Shown: positions 23,720 to 33,348, numbered from the stretch's first letter. The stretch: 64,000 bases of DNA from Clostridia bacterium (GCA_017534885.1 JAFXVR010000023.1:21590-85589), one strand, 5' to 3'. The notes: generated by a model from the sequence alone, not told the origin. Made by a program: numbers and translations.

Positions 23720-23731
23720 GAACATTTGTTC
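23720..23731. promoter_or_regulatory. Possible LexA (SOS) box
   Basis: GAACATTTGTTC is a perfect dyad GAAC-N4-GTTC, matching the Gram-positive LexA/DinR operator core, and is flanked by A and G. It lies in the A+T-rich gap between the FtsB-like gene (minus) and the DUF4143 ATPase (plus). Which gene it would control is unclear. The rest of 23625-23862 shows no gene. Confidence 0.5.
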
Positions 23732-23862
23732 GTATTCATACTTTCGTATCATCTCTCCCGCCATGCCGCATATCTCGCGGTTATGTGCGCTTTTTCCCGC
23801 TCGATTGTGACGGATGTGTGACGTTTTGGGGGAAAGGAGGGTGAGAAAAGGAGAAAGAGTGC

Positions 23863-23891
23863 TTGCATTCCCGTTGAATATGCGGTAAAAT
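23863..23891 (+). promoter_or_regulatory. Promoter of the DUF4143 ATPase
   Basis: TTGCAT (23863-23868), a 17-bp spacer and TAAAAT (23886-23891), about 40 bp before the ATG. Confidence 0.8.
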
Positions 23892-23932
23892 AAAACCGTA
23901 CTTTAGATTTCCGCCAATTGGAGGAATGTGTC

Positions 23933-25156
23933 ATGTATATTCAGCGCGAACTGGAGCGTAAAGTCCTGGAAGCCAACCGTTTTTTCAAAGCCATTTTGGT
24001 GATCGGCGCAAGGCAGGTCGGCAAATCCACCATGCTCAGACATCTGGCCGGAGACGAGGGCCGCACCTATGTGACGATGGACAATGAGCTGGATCGGCAG
24101 CTGGCGCTTACAGATCCGGTGCTGTTTTTTCAGACCTACCGTCCGCCCATCCTGATCGATGAGATTCAGAAAGCGCCTAACCTGCTGAATCACATCAAGC
24201 TGATGTGCGATGAGAGTGAGGAGCGGGGGCGCTTCTGGCTGACCGGCTCCCAGCGGAAAAAGCTGATGGAACGTTCTCAGGAGACGCTGGCAGGTCGGCT
24301 GGGCATCCTGCGCCTTTATGGTCTGTCCCAGCGCGAGAAAGCCGGCTATCTGAACGCGCCGTACCTGGATTTCAGCATGGCGAGCCTGACTGAGCGGCAG
24401 CAGCATATGCCCGAAAACGACATCAGAGCTGTCTTTCACCACATCTGGCAGGGCAGCTTTGTGGATGTGCAGAACGCTTCTGCGGAGATGGCGCAGCTCT
24501 GGTATCAATCATATATTGAGAACTATCTGATGGCGGACGCCGTGAATGACGAGGGCATCCGCGATCTGGCCGGTTTTCGCCGCATAATCCGGGCCAGCGC
24601 CGCGCTGACAGGACAGCAGATCAATTACCACACCCTGTCTGACGCTGCAGGCGTTTCAGAACCCACTGTGAAGAAATGGCTGTCCATTCTTCAGGATATG
24701 GATGTGATCTATCTGCTGGAGCCTTACTCCAACAACGAGCTGCAGCGGCTGGTGAAAACACCCAAGCTCTATTTCTGTGATACCGGGCTCTGCGCATACC
24801 TGAGCCGGTGGCTGACGCCTGATACCCTGAGAGAAGGCGCGGCCAGCGGGTACTATTTTGAGAACTATGTGGTGATGGAGCTTGTCAAAAACTATGCGTA
24901 TGCGCCTGACCAGGCCCTGCTGAGCTATTACCGCGATGACAAAGCCCGTGAAATTGATGTGTTTGTAGAGGAGAACGGCCGCGTTCACGCGCTGGAAATC
25001 AAGAAAAGCGCCAGCCCGGATCGAAAGGCTGTCAGCGCTTTTGATGTACTCCGCAAAACCAGTCTTGAAAAAGGCCCGGGAGGCATTGTCTGCATGGCTC
25101 CCAGACCTTTCCCCATCGATCAGGAGAATCTCTATATTCCCTGCGGCCTGATCTGA
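23933..25156 (+). CDS. ATP-binding protein, AAA_14 plus DUF4143
   Basis: The 407-residue protein has an N-terminal AAA ATPase: Walker A VIGARQVGKST (about 23-33), Walker B PILIDEIQKAPN (about 72-83) and a sensor segment FWLTGSQRKKLM. A DUF4143 domain fills the C-terminal half (about 195-370), with YIENYLMADA, a winged-helix-like part (LSDAAGVSEPTVKKWLSIL) and a nuclease-like ending REIDVFVEENGRVHALEIKKSAS resembling the PD-(D/E)xK fold. The family is widespread, often laterally acquired, and of unknown role. Sequence here is less G+C-rich than its neighbours. GGAGG precedes the ATG by 8 nt. Confidence 0.88.
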   Translation: MYIQRELERKVLEANRFFKAILVIGARQVGKSTMLRHLAGDEGRTYVTMDNELDRQLALTDPVLFFQTYRPPILIDEIQKAPNLLNHIKLMCDESEERGRFWLTGSQRKKLMERSQETLAGRLGILRLYGLSQREKAGYLNAPYLDFSMASLTERQQHMPENDIRAVFHHIWQGSFVDVQNASAEMAQLWYQSYIENYLMADAVNDEGIRDLAGFRRIIRASAALTGQQINYHTLSDAAGVSEPTVKKWLSILQDMDVIYLLEPYSNNELQRLVKTPKLYFCDTGLCAYLSRWLTPDTLREGAASGYYFENYVVMELVKNYAYAPDQALLSYYRDDKAREIDVFVEENGRVHALEIKKSASPDRKAVSAFDVLRKTSLEKGPGGIVCMAPRPFPIDQENLYIPCGLI

Positions 25157-25160
25157 GTTT

Positions 25161-26066
25161 TCACCCCAGCTCCCTGAGCCTGCTCACCCATTCTTCCGCC
25201 CGGTCGGTCTCCCAGAGCTCCGCGTCCGCCAGGGCCAGCTGCGCGTCCAGCAGGGCGGGGAAGTCACGGCTCGCCAGCGCGGCCTGCATTTCCTCCTTCA
25301 GCGCCTGCTGATCGGCTGTGCGGCTGGCGGTATCCCGGAGGAAGGCCGCGGTGTCGGAGAGCAGCGCCAGGCCGGGATCCGGCTCCTCCCCGTCCTCTTC
25401 ATCCCCGTCCTCCGCTTCTTCGTCCTCCTCGTCTTCATCGCCGGAAAAGCCCAGCAGCGCGTCCAGCAGCCCGAAGCGGAGGCCGCCGTCGAGCACCTCG
25501 TCATCCTCGTTCTCCTCGCGTTCGCCCAGCAGCTTCGTCAGCATCTCATCCTTCTCGCACAGGCCCTCATCCGCGCCGAAGTCCGTCATCAGCCAGAGCC
25601 ATGCCGCGTCCATCCGGCTCCACTCGTCCATCAGCTTGCCGCCGGTGAAGATCATGCCGCCCCGGGGCGCGCCTGGGAAGTCCTGGGCGTAGATCGCGGA
25701 CATCAGCACAAAGCCGCTCCTGCGGTGCAGCATCAGCCAGTCGTGCCCCTGAAAGGGCGTTTCTCCCTCATAGCTGAACAGCGCTGTCCACAGCCCGCAG
25801 CCCTGCCGTTTCATGATCAGGCGGCAGCTGGCGGGATCGGCGTCGCCGTAAGCGTCCTCCGCGATCATCTCATAGAGGAAGCTGCCCTCCTCCACATCGT
25901 TCGCCAGGCAGACATCCTGCATCAGCGCCTGCCAGCCGCTCAGATCCTGTTCGCCGGGGGCGTTCTCCGGTTCCACCCCGAAGTTCAGCAGCATGACCCG
26001 CAGCAGCTTGCACATCGCCGTGTCCGGGCCGACCGCGCACACCCGCGCCCTGCATAAATCCGCCAT
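25161..26066 (-). CDS. Acidic protein of unknown function
   Basis: The 301-residue protein has no family I recognise. The first two thirds are rich in Trp, Met and Cys (W-L-M-L-H-R-R-S-G-F, DAAWLWLMTDFG), suggesting a compact globular domain. They are followed by a very acidic stretch around residues 180-230 with runs of Asp/Glu, and then a helical C-terminus rich in Ala and Leu. It is probably cytoplasmic. It starts 45 bp after the polC stop on the same strand, so it may be the last gene of that operon. Confidence 0.75.
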   Translation of the reverse strand: MADLCRARVCAVGPDTAMCKLLRVMLLNFGVEPENAPGEQDLSGWQALMQDVCLANDVEEGSFLYEMIAEDAYGDADPASCRLIMKRQGCGLWTALFSYEGETPFQGHDWLMLHRRSGFVLMSAIYAQDFPGAPRGGMIFTGGKLMDEWSRMDAAWLWLMTDFGADEGLCEKDEMLTKLLGEREENEDDEVLDGGLRFGLLDALLGFSGDEDEEDEEAEDGDEEDGEEPDPGLALLSDTAAFLRDTASRTADQQALKEEMQAALASRDFPALLDAQLALADAELWETDRAEEWVSRLRELG

Positions 26067-26111
26067 GATGATCCTCCTCGTCCGCGCAGGAAAAGCCTGC
26101 GTTTTTTGTTG

Positions 26112-29100
26112 TCAGAACATGCTGATCTGATTGGATTCCGCCAGCCCTTCCAGCGCGCCGTTAGCCCGCAGCATGTCGATCACGCCCTGGCCCAGCCGGG
26201 CGCGGCTGCGCAGATCCTCCACCGAGATGAAGGGACCCTGCCGCCTGGCCTCCACAATGGGCAGCGCGCTGCTCTCGCCCAGGCCGCCCAGGCTGGTCAG
26301 GGGGCAGCGCAGGTCGCCGTTCTCGATGGTGAAGCGCCGCACGTCGCTCCTGTACAGATCCACAGGCAGCAGGCGGATGCCGCGCATGTTCATCTCCAGC
26401 ACCAGCTCCAGGGCGGTCTGGTCTTCCTTGTCCTTGGCCGTGGCCTTGTCCATGCTCCGCAGCTCGCGGATGCGCTGCCGGCAGGTGTGGGGGTCCAGCA
26501 GCATGGTGGCGGCGTCAAAGCCCTTGGCCCGCACGGTCAGGAAGGTGGCGTAATAGGCGGAGGGGTAGTGCAGCTTGAACCAGGCCACCCGCAGCGCCAT
26601 GGTGACGTAGGCCACCGCGTGGCCCTTGGGGAACATGTACTTGATCTTCCGGCAGCTCTCGATGTACCACTCCGGCACATGGTGGCTTTCCATGGCCTCC
26701 ACCATCTCCGGCTTCAGGCCCTTGCCCTTGCGCACATCCTCCATGGTGGTGAAAGCCATCTTCGGCTCCACGCCCATCTTGATGAGGTAGTTCATGATGT
26801 CGTCGCGGCAGCACACGCAGTCGGACAGGGTTGCCAGGCCATCCGCGATGATCTGCTGGGCGTTGCCCGTCCACACGTCCGTGCCGTGGCTGAGGCCGGA
26901 AATGCGCAGCAGCTCTTCCATGGTGCTGGGGTGGGTTTCGTCCAGCATGTTGCGCACAAAGCCCGTGCCAAACTCCGGCACGCCGTAGGTGCCCGTGTTG
27001 CAGAGGATGTCCTCCGTGGTCACGCCCAAGGCGTCCGGCTTGTGGAAGAGAGAGCGCACATCCCAGTCGTCCAGCGGCACGTCCTGGAAGTGGATGCCCG
27101 TCAGCTCCTCTAACATGTGCATCATGGTGGGATCGTCGTGTCCGAGGCAGTCCAGCTTCACCAGCTTGTCGTGCATGGAGTTGAAGTCAAAGTGCGTAGT
27201 GGTGAAGTCGCTGTCCATGTCGTCCGCCGGGTGCTGCACCGCGGTGAACTCGTTGATGTCGTTCTCCTTGGGCACCACCACCATGCCGCCGGGGTGCTGG
27301 CCCGTGGTGCGCTTGATGCCCACCAGTCCCTCAGCCAGGCGGCTCTTCTCGGTATTGCCGATCTGCCAGCCGTGGTTCTCGGCATACTTGAGCACATAGC
27401 CGATGGCCGTCTTGAAGGCTAAGGTGCCGATGGTGCCGGCGCGGAAGACGTGATCCCGCCCGAAGAGCTCCTCCACATAGTGGTGGGCGCGGTTCTGCTC
27501 CTCGCCGGAGAAGTTCAGGTCGATGTCCGGCACCTTGTCGCCCTTGAAGCCCAGGAAGACCTCAAAGGGGATGTCGAAGCCGTCCTTGGTCAGCCTCCGC
27601 CCGCAGATGGGGCAGTCCTTGTCCGGCAGGTCGAAGCCCACCCGGTAGCGGTTGGTGTCCACGTCGAAGAAGCCCTTGCGGCAGTATATGCAGCGGTAAT
27701 GCGCGGGCAGGGCGTTCACCTCGGTGATGCCGCACATCCGCGCCACCAGAGACGAGCCCACCGAGCCCCGGCTGCCCACCAGATAACCGTCCTCCAGGGA
27801 CTTGCTCACCAGCTTCTGCGCGATGGAATACAATGTGCAGTAGCCGTAGCCCACAATGGAGGAGAGCTCCTTGTCCAGCCGCTGCTTCACGATGTCCGGC
27901 AGGGGGTCGCCGTAAAGCTCATGGGCGGTCCGCCAGGTCATGGTCTGAATATCGTTTTCCGCGTCGGGCCAGAAGGGCTGGTAGGTCTTCTTCTCATCCG
28001 GGAAGAGCTTGAAGGTCTCCACCTGCGCCGCGATGGCCTGCGGGTTGGCGACAACCACCTCAAAGGCCTTGCTTTTGCCCAGGTAGGCGAAGTCCTCCAG
28101 CATCTCCTCGGTGGTCTTGAAGTACAGGGGCGGCTGAAGGTCGCAGTCGCTGTAGCCCATCCCCTCCTGAATGATGGCCCGGTTGATGGCGTTGTGGGGC
28201 TCCAGGAAGTGCACATCGCCCGTGGCGCACACCGGCTTGCCCAGCTCCTCGCCCAGCCGCACGATCTTCCGGTTGATCTCCCGCAGCTCCTCCTCATCCT
28301 TGGCCTTGCCGTCCCGCACCAGGAAGGCATTGTTCTGGATCGGCTGAATTTCCAGGTAATCGTAGAAGGAGGCGATCTCCCTGATCCGCTCCCAGTCCTC
28401 CCCCTCCAGCACCGCCTGGTACAGTTCGCCGGACTCGCAGGCGCTGCCGATGATCAGCCCCTCCCGGTGCGCCTGAATGACGCTGCGGGGCATGTGGGGA
28501 CGCTTGCGGAAGTATTCCAGGTTGCTGATGGTCACCAGCCGGTTCAGGTTGACCAGGCCGGCAGGGTTCTTCGCCAGCAGGATGATGTGCCAGCTCTCGC
28601 CGATGGCCTCGCCCTCGATGTGGTTCAGCGCCTCATAGCTGTCACAGCCCCGGGCCTCCGCCTCGGTGATCATCCTGGCCAGGCACTGGGCGGTGGCGGT
28701 GGCGTCGTGCACGGCCCGGTGGGCGTTTTTCAGGCTGACGCTCAGCAGCTTGCAGACCGAGCCCAGCTTGTGGCTCTTCATGGACGGATAGAGCCGCCGC
28801 GCTAAGGCGAGGGTGTCCAGCACCGGCCCCTTCCAGGTGAGACCCAGCCGCTTCAGCTCCGCCTCCAGCAGGCTGACGTCGAAATCCGCGTTGTGGGCGG
28901 CAATGGGACAGCTGCCGATGAATTCCATCAGCTTGGGGATGGCGGTGGCCGCGGTCTCCTTGTCCGCCACCATGCTGTCGGTGATGCCCGTGAGCTTTTG
29001 CACCTTCTCCGGAATGGGCTCCTGGGGATTGACCAGCAGGGAGAGGGAGTCCTCAATCGTGCCGTCCACCAGCCGCACCGCGCCGATTTCGATCACCCGG

Positions 29101-30515
29101 CAGCGGCGGGTCATCAGTCCGGTGGACTCAAAGTCCAGCACTACAATGGGCTGGCGCAGGCCGCCTTCGGGATTCCTGACCACAGGCTTGGAGTCGATCA
29201 GGTAGCCCTCGCAGCCCGCGATCAGCTTGATCTTGCCCGCAGCCGCCCCAAAGGCCGCCGGAAAGCCCTGCAGCGCGCCGTGATCGGTGATGGCCACCGC
29301 CGGGTGTCCCCACTGGATGGCCCGCTCCACCAGCTTTTCCGGCGGGCTGATGCCGTCCATGTGGGACATGTTGGTGTGCATGTGCAGCTCCACACGCTTT
29401 TCCGGCGCATTGTCGACGCGCTCGATCTTCTTCATGGGCACCAGGTCGCGCACGGTGATGGCCAGCTCGTGGGCAAAGGTGTCGAAGACGCACTCGCCGC
29501 GCAGCTTCACATTCATGCCCACCTTGATCCGGGCAATGCGCTCCTGCACCGCTTTGCGCTCCTCCTCGGTGATGGGCGGCTGCTCCGTCTGATCGTCCTG
29601 GCTGCGGCGGAAGCTGTTTCTCCGGTAGCGCATGAAGCTCTTGCACAGCACGGAGGAGGTATAGTCCGTCACGGCGAAGGTCACCAGCATGGTCTCCCCG
29701 CCCTTGAGCTCCTTGGCCTCCACGCTGAAGATGTCGCCCTGCACCACCACGGTGCCGCTGTCCGTGTTCAGCTCCTTCATCTCCACGGGGCTGTCAGCGA
29801 TGCTCCGCCCCATGATGGGCCGGCCGTCAGACTTGTCCGTCATCTGCGGAATGGCGGTGTTCCGGGCGGCTTCGGGCTGATCGCCGTCCTTAGGCGCGGC
29901 GCTGTCCTTCTTCGCTGTCCGGGGGCGCTTTTTCTCCTCGTCCTCCGCGCTCCTGCCCTTGACCTCGCTCAGGGAAATTGCCCGCTCGGCCTCCCGGCGG
30001 TGCATTTCCCGCAGCTCGGCGATGCGCTTCTCCTGATCGCCGCTGACGCTCAGCTCCACCCGCATGTCCAGCGCGAATATATCTTTGATGGCCTGGGCGA
30101 GACGCGGCTGAATGTTCTGCCTTCCCATATAGTCCAGGGCGAACTGGTTGGGCAGGGTCAGGGTCACCAGATCGCCGCTGCAGCGCCAGTCGATGTCGCC
30201 CAGCCAGGTCTCCGAGGCCGGGTAGTTCCGCCGCAGGAAGTCCACCAGCACCTGTTTATAGTCGCCGATGTGCTCCCGGAAATCCCCGCCCAGCGCCGGG
30301 CTCACCACCCGCAGGGCCAGCGGCTTGGATGGAAAGGCCTCGCGCAGCAGTTTTTCCATGCGCAAAAAACTGGTCTCCTCCACCAGCACCGTGCTCTTAA
30401 AGGTAATATACACCTTGTCCAGCGCCTTGACGTAAACCACCGTCGGCTTTTCCAGCTTGCCCTTCAGCTGCGGCAGCTCGCTGCCAATCAGCGCCAGCAA
30501 ATCCTCATAACTCAT
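26112..30515 (-). CDS. polC: DNA polymerase III alpha subunit, PolC type
   Basis: The 1467-residue enzyme has the PolC domain order: N-terminal region, OB fold (about 235-320), PHP half with ELHMHTNMSHMDG and ITDHG (about 380-415), an inserted DEDDh proofreading exonuclease (VVLDFESTGL near 458, HNADFDVSLLEAEL), the second PHP half, a four-cysteine zinc element (CIYCRKGF ... CPICG), the catalytic PDIDLNFSG near 998 and a C-terminal HhH/tau-binding part. It is the leading-strand replicase of Firmicutes. The ATG at 30515 follows GAGGAG at 11 nt. An ATG at 30542 has no site but cannot be excluded. It ends the ispG-GNAT-polC transcript. Confidence 0.97.
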   Translation of the reverse strand: MSYEDLLALIGSELPQLKGKLEKPTVVYVKALDKVYITFKSTVLVEETSFLRMEKLLREAFPSKPLALRVVSPALGGDFREHIGDYKQVLVDFLRRNYPASETWLGDIDWRCSGDLVTLTLPNQFALDYMGRQNIQPRLAQAIKDIFALDMRVELSVSGDQEKRIAELREMHRREAERAISLSEVKGRSAEDEEKKRPRTAKKDSAAPKDGDQPEAARNTAIPQMTDKSDGRPIMGRSIADSPVEMKELNTDSGTVVVQGDIFSVEAKELKGGETMLVTFAVTDYTSSVLCKSFMRYRRNSFRRSQDDQTEQPPITEEERKAVQERIARIKVGMNVKLRGECVFDTFAHELAITVRDLVPMKKIERVDNAPEKRVELHMHTNMSHMDGISPPEKLVERAIQWGHPAVAITDHGALQGFPAAFGAAAGKIKLIAGCEGYLIDSKPVVRNPEGGLRQPIVVLDFESTGLMTRRCRVIEIGAVRLVDGTIEDSLSLLVNPQEPIPEKVQKLTGITDSMVADKETAATAIPKLMEFIGSCPIAAHNADFDVSLLEAELKRLGLTWKGPVLDTLALARRLYPSMKSHKLGSVCKLLSVSLKNAHRAVHDATATAQCLARMITEAEARGCDSYEALNHIEGEAIGESWHIILLAKNPAGLVNLNRLVTISNLEYFRKRPHMPRSVIQAHREGLIIGSACESGELYQAVLEGEDWERIREIASFYDYLEIQPIQNNAFLVRDGKAKDEEELREINRKIVRLGEELGKPVCATGDVHFLEPHNAINRAIIQEGMGYSDCDLQPPLYFKTTEEMLEDFAYLGKSKAFEVVVANPQAIAAQVETFKLFPDEKKTYQPFWPDAENDIQTMTWRTAHELYGDPLPDIVKQRLDKELSSIVGYGYCTLYSIAQKLVSKSLEDGYLVGSRGSVGSSLVARMCGITEVNALPAHYRCIYCRKGFFDVDTNRYRVGFDLPDKDCPICGRRLTKDGFDIPFEVFLGFKGDKVPDIDLNFSGEEQNRAHHYVEELFGRDHVFRAGTIGTLAFKTAIGYVLKYAENHGWQIGNTEKSRLAEGLVGIKRTTGQHPGGMVVVPKENDINEFTAVQHPADDMDSDFTTTHFDFNSMHDKLVKLDCLGHDDPTMMHMLEELTGIHFQDVPLDDWDVRSLFHKPDALGVTTEDILCNTGTYGVPEFGTGFVRNMLDETHPSTMEELLRISGLSHGTDVWTGNAQQIIADGLATLSDCVCCRDDIMNYLIKMGVEPKMAFTTMEDVRKGKGLKPEMVEAMESHHVPEWYIESCRKIKYMFPKGHAVAYVTMALRVAWFKLHYPSAYYATFLTVRAKGFDAATMLLDPHTCRQRIRELRSMDKATAKDKEDQTALELVLEMNMRGIRLLPVDLYRSDVRRFTIENGDLRCPLTSLGGLGESSALPIVEARRQGPFISVEDLRSRARLGQGVIDMLRANGALEGLAESNQISMF

Positions 30516-30564
30516 CCGTCTCAGGTCTCCTCGGCCAGCCATTGCTTCAGCTTGCGCTGAAGCG

Positions 30565-31029
30565 TTAAACCACCACTTCCATCCCCACCTTCTGGGGCTT
30601 CAGACCGCACTTTTCATAAAAGCCCAGGGCGCTGCCGTCCATGCACCACACGTTCAGGGTGAGGTTATAGCAGCCGATGTCCCGCGCATAGGCTTTCACG
30701 TGCTCCAGCAGGCCCCGGCCGATCTGCCGGCCGCGCAATGCCTCGTCCACGCACAGGTCGTCGATGTACAGGGTGCGGATGTCCGTCAGGATCGGGTCAT
30801 CCACGGCCTGTTTCAGGATGCAGAAGGCGTAGCCCGCCGCCCGGCCGGCTTCGTCCGCGTCCACAAAGATGGGTCGGCTTTCATCCGCAATGATGACTTT
30901 TAAATCCGCCTCGCTGTACTTGGTTCCGTATTTGAACAGGTCGGGACGGCCCCGGTGGTGCACCATGCTGATCTGGCGGAGCAGCCGCAGCAGCTCCGGA
31001 ATGTCCCTCTCTTCCGCCCTTCGGATCAC
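30565..31029 (-). CDS. GNAT-family N-acetyltransferase
   Basis: The 154-residue protein has a complete GNAT fold. The acetyl-CoA loop is LRGRQIGRGLLEHVKAYARDIG (R-x-x-x-I-G-x-x-L, about 97-117), after a strand TLYIDDLCVDE, and the end is ALGFYEKCGLKPQKVGMEVVV, as in RimI-like enzymes. The GTG start overlaps the ispG stop as GTGA, so the two are translationally coupled. The acceptor is unknown. A GNAT inserted between ispG and polC is not part of the usual Firmicutes cluster. Confidence 0.88.
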   Translation of the reverse strand: MIRRAEERDIPELLRLLRQISMVHHRGRPDLFKYGTKYSEADLKVIIADESRPIFVDADEAGRAAGYAFCILKQAVDDPILTDIRTLYIDDLCVDEALRGRQIGRGLLEHVKAYARDIGCYNLTLNVWCMDGSALGFYEKCGLKPQKVGMEVVV

Positions 31030-32090
31030 GCTCCCGCCTCCTCCCGCAGGCTGTCCGCCAGCCGCCTGACCTCCGCGATCAGCGCGCCGGCCAGGTCGCC
31101 TTCCACCTTGCGCGGCTCCTGTCCCCGGATGAAGATCACCCCGCAGCCGTCGCCGCCCGCCAGGCCGATGTCCGCCTCCCGGGCCTCGCCTGGGCCGTTG
31201 ACCACACAGCCCATCACCGCCACCTTCAGCGGCAGTTCGATGTCCTTCAGCTCCCGCTCCACCCGCTCAGCGATTTCCGGCAGGTTGATGCGCGTCCGGC
31301 CGCAGGTGGGGCAGGACACAAACTGGATGCCCTTGCGCCGCATGCCCAGCGCCCGCAGGATATCCCAGGCCGCCTGCGCCTCGGGCAGGGGATCGCCCGT
31401 CAGGCTGACGCGGATCGTGTCGCCGATGCCGTCCGCCAGCAGCGCGCCGATACCGATGGCGCTCTTGACCGTGCCGATGCCCGGCAGACCCGCTTCCGTC
31501 ACGCCCACGTGCAGGGGGTAATCACATCTTTGCGAGGCCAGGCGGTAAGCCGCGATGGTCAGGCGAACGTCGCTGGCCTTCATGGACAGCACAATGTCCT
31601 CAAAGCCGGCCTTTTCCAGCATGGCCGCATGGTTCAGGGCGCTCTCCACCATGCCCTCCGCCGTCGGCCCGCCGTACTTCGCCAGAATCTCCTTCTCGAT
31701 GGAGCCCGAGTTGACACCGATGCGGATCGGGATGTGATGGGCTTTTGCGCAGTCCGCCAGCTCCCGCACATGGGCTTCCCCGCCAATATTGCCCGGGTTG
31801 ATGCGCAGCTTGTGGATGCCGTTTTCCGCCGCCATGATGGCCAGCCGATGGTTGAAATGGATGTCCGCCACCAGCGGCACCGGCGACCCGTCCACCAGCT
31901 CCCGCACCGCCCGGGCGCAGGCCTCGTCATAGACGCTGACCCGCACGATATCGCACCCCGCCGAAGCCAATGCCCGGATCTGCGTCAATGTCGCCTGCGC
32001 GTCCCGGGTGTCCGTGTTGGTCATGGACTGCACCCAAACCGGGCTGCCCCCGCCTAAAGTCAGCTGACCCAAATGTACCTTTTTGCTCAT
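31026..32090 (-). CDS. ispG: 4-hydroxy-3-methylbut-2-enyl diphosphate synthase (IspG/GcpE)
   Basis: The 354-residue enzyme carries the TIM-barrel start (LTLGGGSPVWVQSMTNTDTRD) and the [4Fe-4S] ligands Cys in SCPTCGRT and in VMGCVVNGPGEAREAD, with the family Glu after the last cysteine. It reduces 2-C-methyl-erythritol cyclodiphosphate to HMBPP, the penultimate step of the MEP isoprenoid pathway, complementing Dxr in the same cluster. The ATG at 32090 follows AGGAGAGG. The long upstream open frame is not used. It has its own promoter at 32172-32200. Confidence 0.96.
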   Translation of the reverse strand: MSKKVHLGQLTLGGGSPVWVQSMTNTDTRDAQATLTQIRALASAGCDIVRVSVYDEACARAVRELVDGSPVPLVADIHFNHRLAIMAAENGIHKLRINPGNIGGEAHVRELADCAKAHHIPIRIGVNSGSIEKEILAKYGGPTAEGMVESALNHAAMLEKAGFEDIVLSMKASDVRLTIAAYRLASQRCDYPLHVGVTEAGLPGIGTVKSAIGIGALLADGIGDTIRVSLTGDPLPEAQAAWDILRALGMRRKGIQFVSCPTCGRTRINLPEIAERVERELKDIELPLKVAVMGCVVNGPGEAREADIGLAGGDGCGVIFIRGQEPRKVEGDLAGALIAEVRRLADSLREEAGA

Positions 32091-32171
32091 ATCGTTTCCT
32101 CTCCTGACAGCGCGTACTTTCAAGTTCCCGCAGACTGTATGGTTCTGCGTGTTCCAGCGATCGCCGGGCCA

Positions 32172-32200
32172 ACTATAACACCAATTCGCCCAAAGTTCAA
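32172..32200 (-). promoter_or_regulatory. Promoter of ispG-GNAT-polC
   Basis: On the minus strand TTGAAC (32195-32200), a 17-bp spacer and TATAGT (32172-32177). It lies just inside and beyond the end of the upstream gene and gives the downstream genes independent expression. Confidence 0.75.
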
Positions 32201-32244
32201 CGTCTTTCCGCGGCAGCGGGACACCGCCATGTCTCTGACGGGTG

Positions 32245-33306
32245 TCACTCCTGAACGGCCGCAGAAGCGTAAATGATCCTGTTCCCGTAGTCAATCTCTA
32301 TCTGAATACCCAGGCTTTTGCGGGCAAAATACTGGATCGAGTAAGCGTCTGCATAGAGCTCACCGGCGAACGTTTCCCGGAATAATGGGCCATCTGTTTC
32401 CATATGGCAGTCCAACAATCCGGTTTTGGTATACTGCCGCAGCGGAGCGACGTCATCGTATTTTGCATCTAACATGTAGGCAGTCCCGTTGCAAGAAAAA
32501 TACATATGTTCCCAATTCACATCCATTTCCAGGGCATCCATCAGTTTCAGCAGAGGGATGATCAGGTAAGGATTGCCGGAATTGTCCGTTTCATATGCTT
32601 CTGTCGTTCCAACGGTCTTACCGTCCCTGACAACTTCAAAAACAGCCGTAGTGGAATTCACAGGCTGAATCAGACTGTTCATCTTGACCCAATCGTATTG
32701 CGAACCTTCATTGATGAAGCTGGCATGGTAATGCTTTGCAAACCAAATATCCCCTGTCAGCGAGGATATGGCCACTCGATACCACTCAAGATCATAGCTG
32801 AAATTAACGAGCCAGATTGGCTCCTGCGTGACATATTTGCCGGAAGGCTTTGAGTAATACAGGCCACCGTCATCATCCGAAAGTTCTGTCAACCCATTGT
32901 TTTTCATCCATGTTTCTGCAATTCTCCTTGCTTCCTCCGCGGAGACCGGCGTATTCTCAGGTACGGTGTTGACATAATGAATACGTGTAAGTCTGTCATA
33001 TAACTCATATCGAATGATGTCGCCGCTTACAGGATCGAGTTCAAATGTGATATTATCCAAACGCTGTTCTTGAGAACTTGAAAAATCACAGTACACCTGA
33101 GTATTGCCATACCAGCTTTCTTCAATTCGATGCCACTTAGCCTGATAATATGCCGCTTTGTCAAATTCATCATACTGCTGCAAAAAAGCAACCACTATGT
33201 CGAGCGCTTCATCATCGCTGAGGAGAACATGATTGTTGACTGCCTCCTGTGCCGCAGCTCCGACTGCAAGTGTCAGGATCACAAGCACGCATACTATCAT
33301 TTTCAT
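32245..33306 (-). CDS. Exported protein of unknown function, possibly PepSY-like
   Basis: The 353-residue protein has a signal peptide (MKMIVCVLVILTLAVGAAAQE). It contains a segment resembling PepSY/YpeB units (PVSAEEARRIAETWMKNNGL ... WLVNFSYDLEWYRVAISSLTGDIWFA). The C-terminal third, NPYLIIPLLKLMDALEMDVNWE to RIIYASAAVQE, resembles the copper amine oxidase-like N-terminal domain found in many exported Firmicutes proteins. Both assignments are tentative. The ATG at 33306 has GGAG 9 nt upstream. It is A+T-richer than its neighbours, lies between rseP and ispG and pairs with the next upstream gene. Confidence 0.7.
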   Translation of the reverse strand: MKMIVCVLVILTLAVGAAAQEAVNNHVLLSDDEALDIVVAFLQQYDEFDKAAYYQAKWHRIEESWYGNTQVYCDFSSSQEQRLDNITFELDPVSGDIIRYELYDRLTRIHYVNTVPENTPVSAEEARRIAETWMKNNGLTELSDDDGGLYYSKPSGKYVTQEPIWLVNFSYDLEWYRVAISSLTGDIWFAKHYHASFINEGSQYDWVKMNSLIQPVNSTTAVFEVVRDGKTVGTTEAYETDNSGNPYLIIPLLKLMDALEMDVNWEHMYFSCNGTAYMLDAKYDDVAPLRQYTKTGLLDCHMETDGPLFRETFAGELYADAYSIQYFARKSLGIQIEIDYGNRIIYASAAVQE

Positions 33307-33348
33307 GCCCATTGTCTCCATTATGATAAAGGTATCTGGATGCCATGA

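Noticed and set aside
23933..25156. DUF4143 ATPase as part of a defence island
   Set aside because: No other defence gene is adjacent and the family is common outside such islands, so the idea lacks support here.
26085..26107. Hairpin CGCAGG/CCTGCG followed by TTTTTT on the plus strand
   Set aside because: The T-run points along the plus strand, where no gene ends, so it cannot terminate polC. It may be chance.
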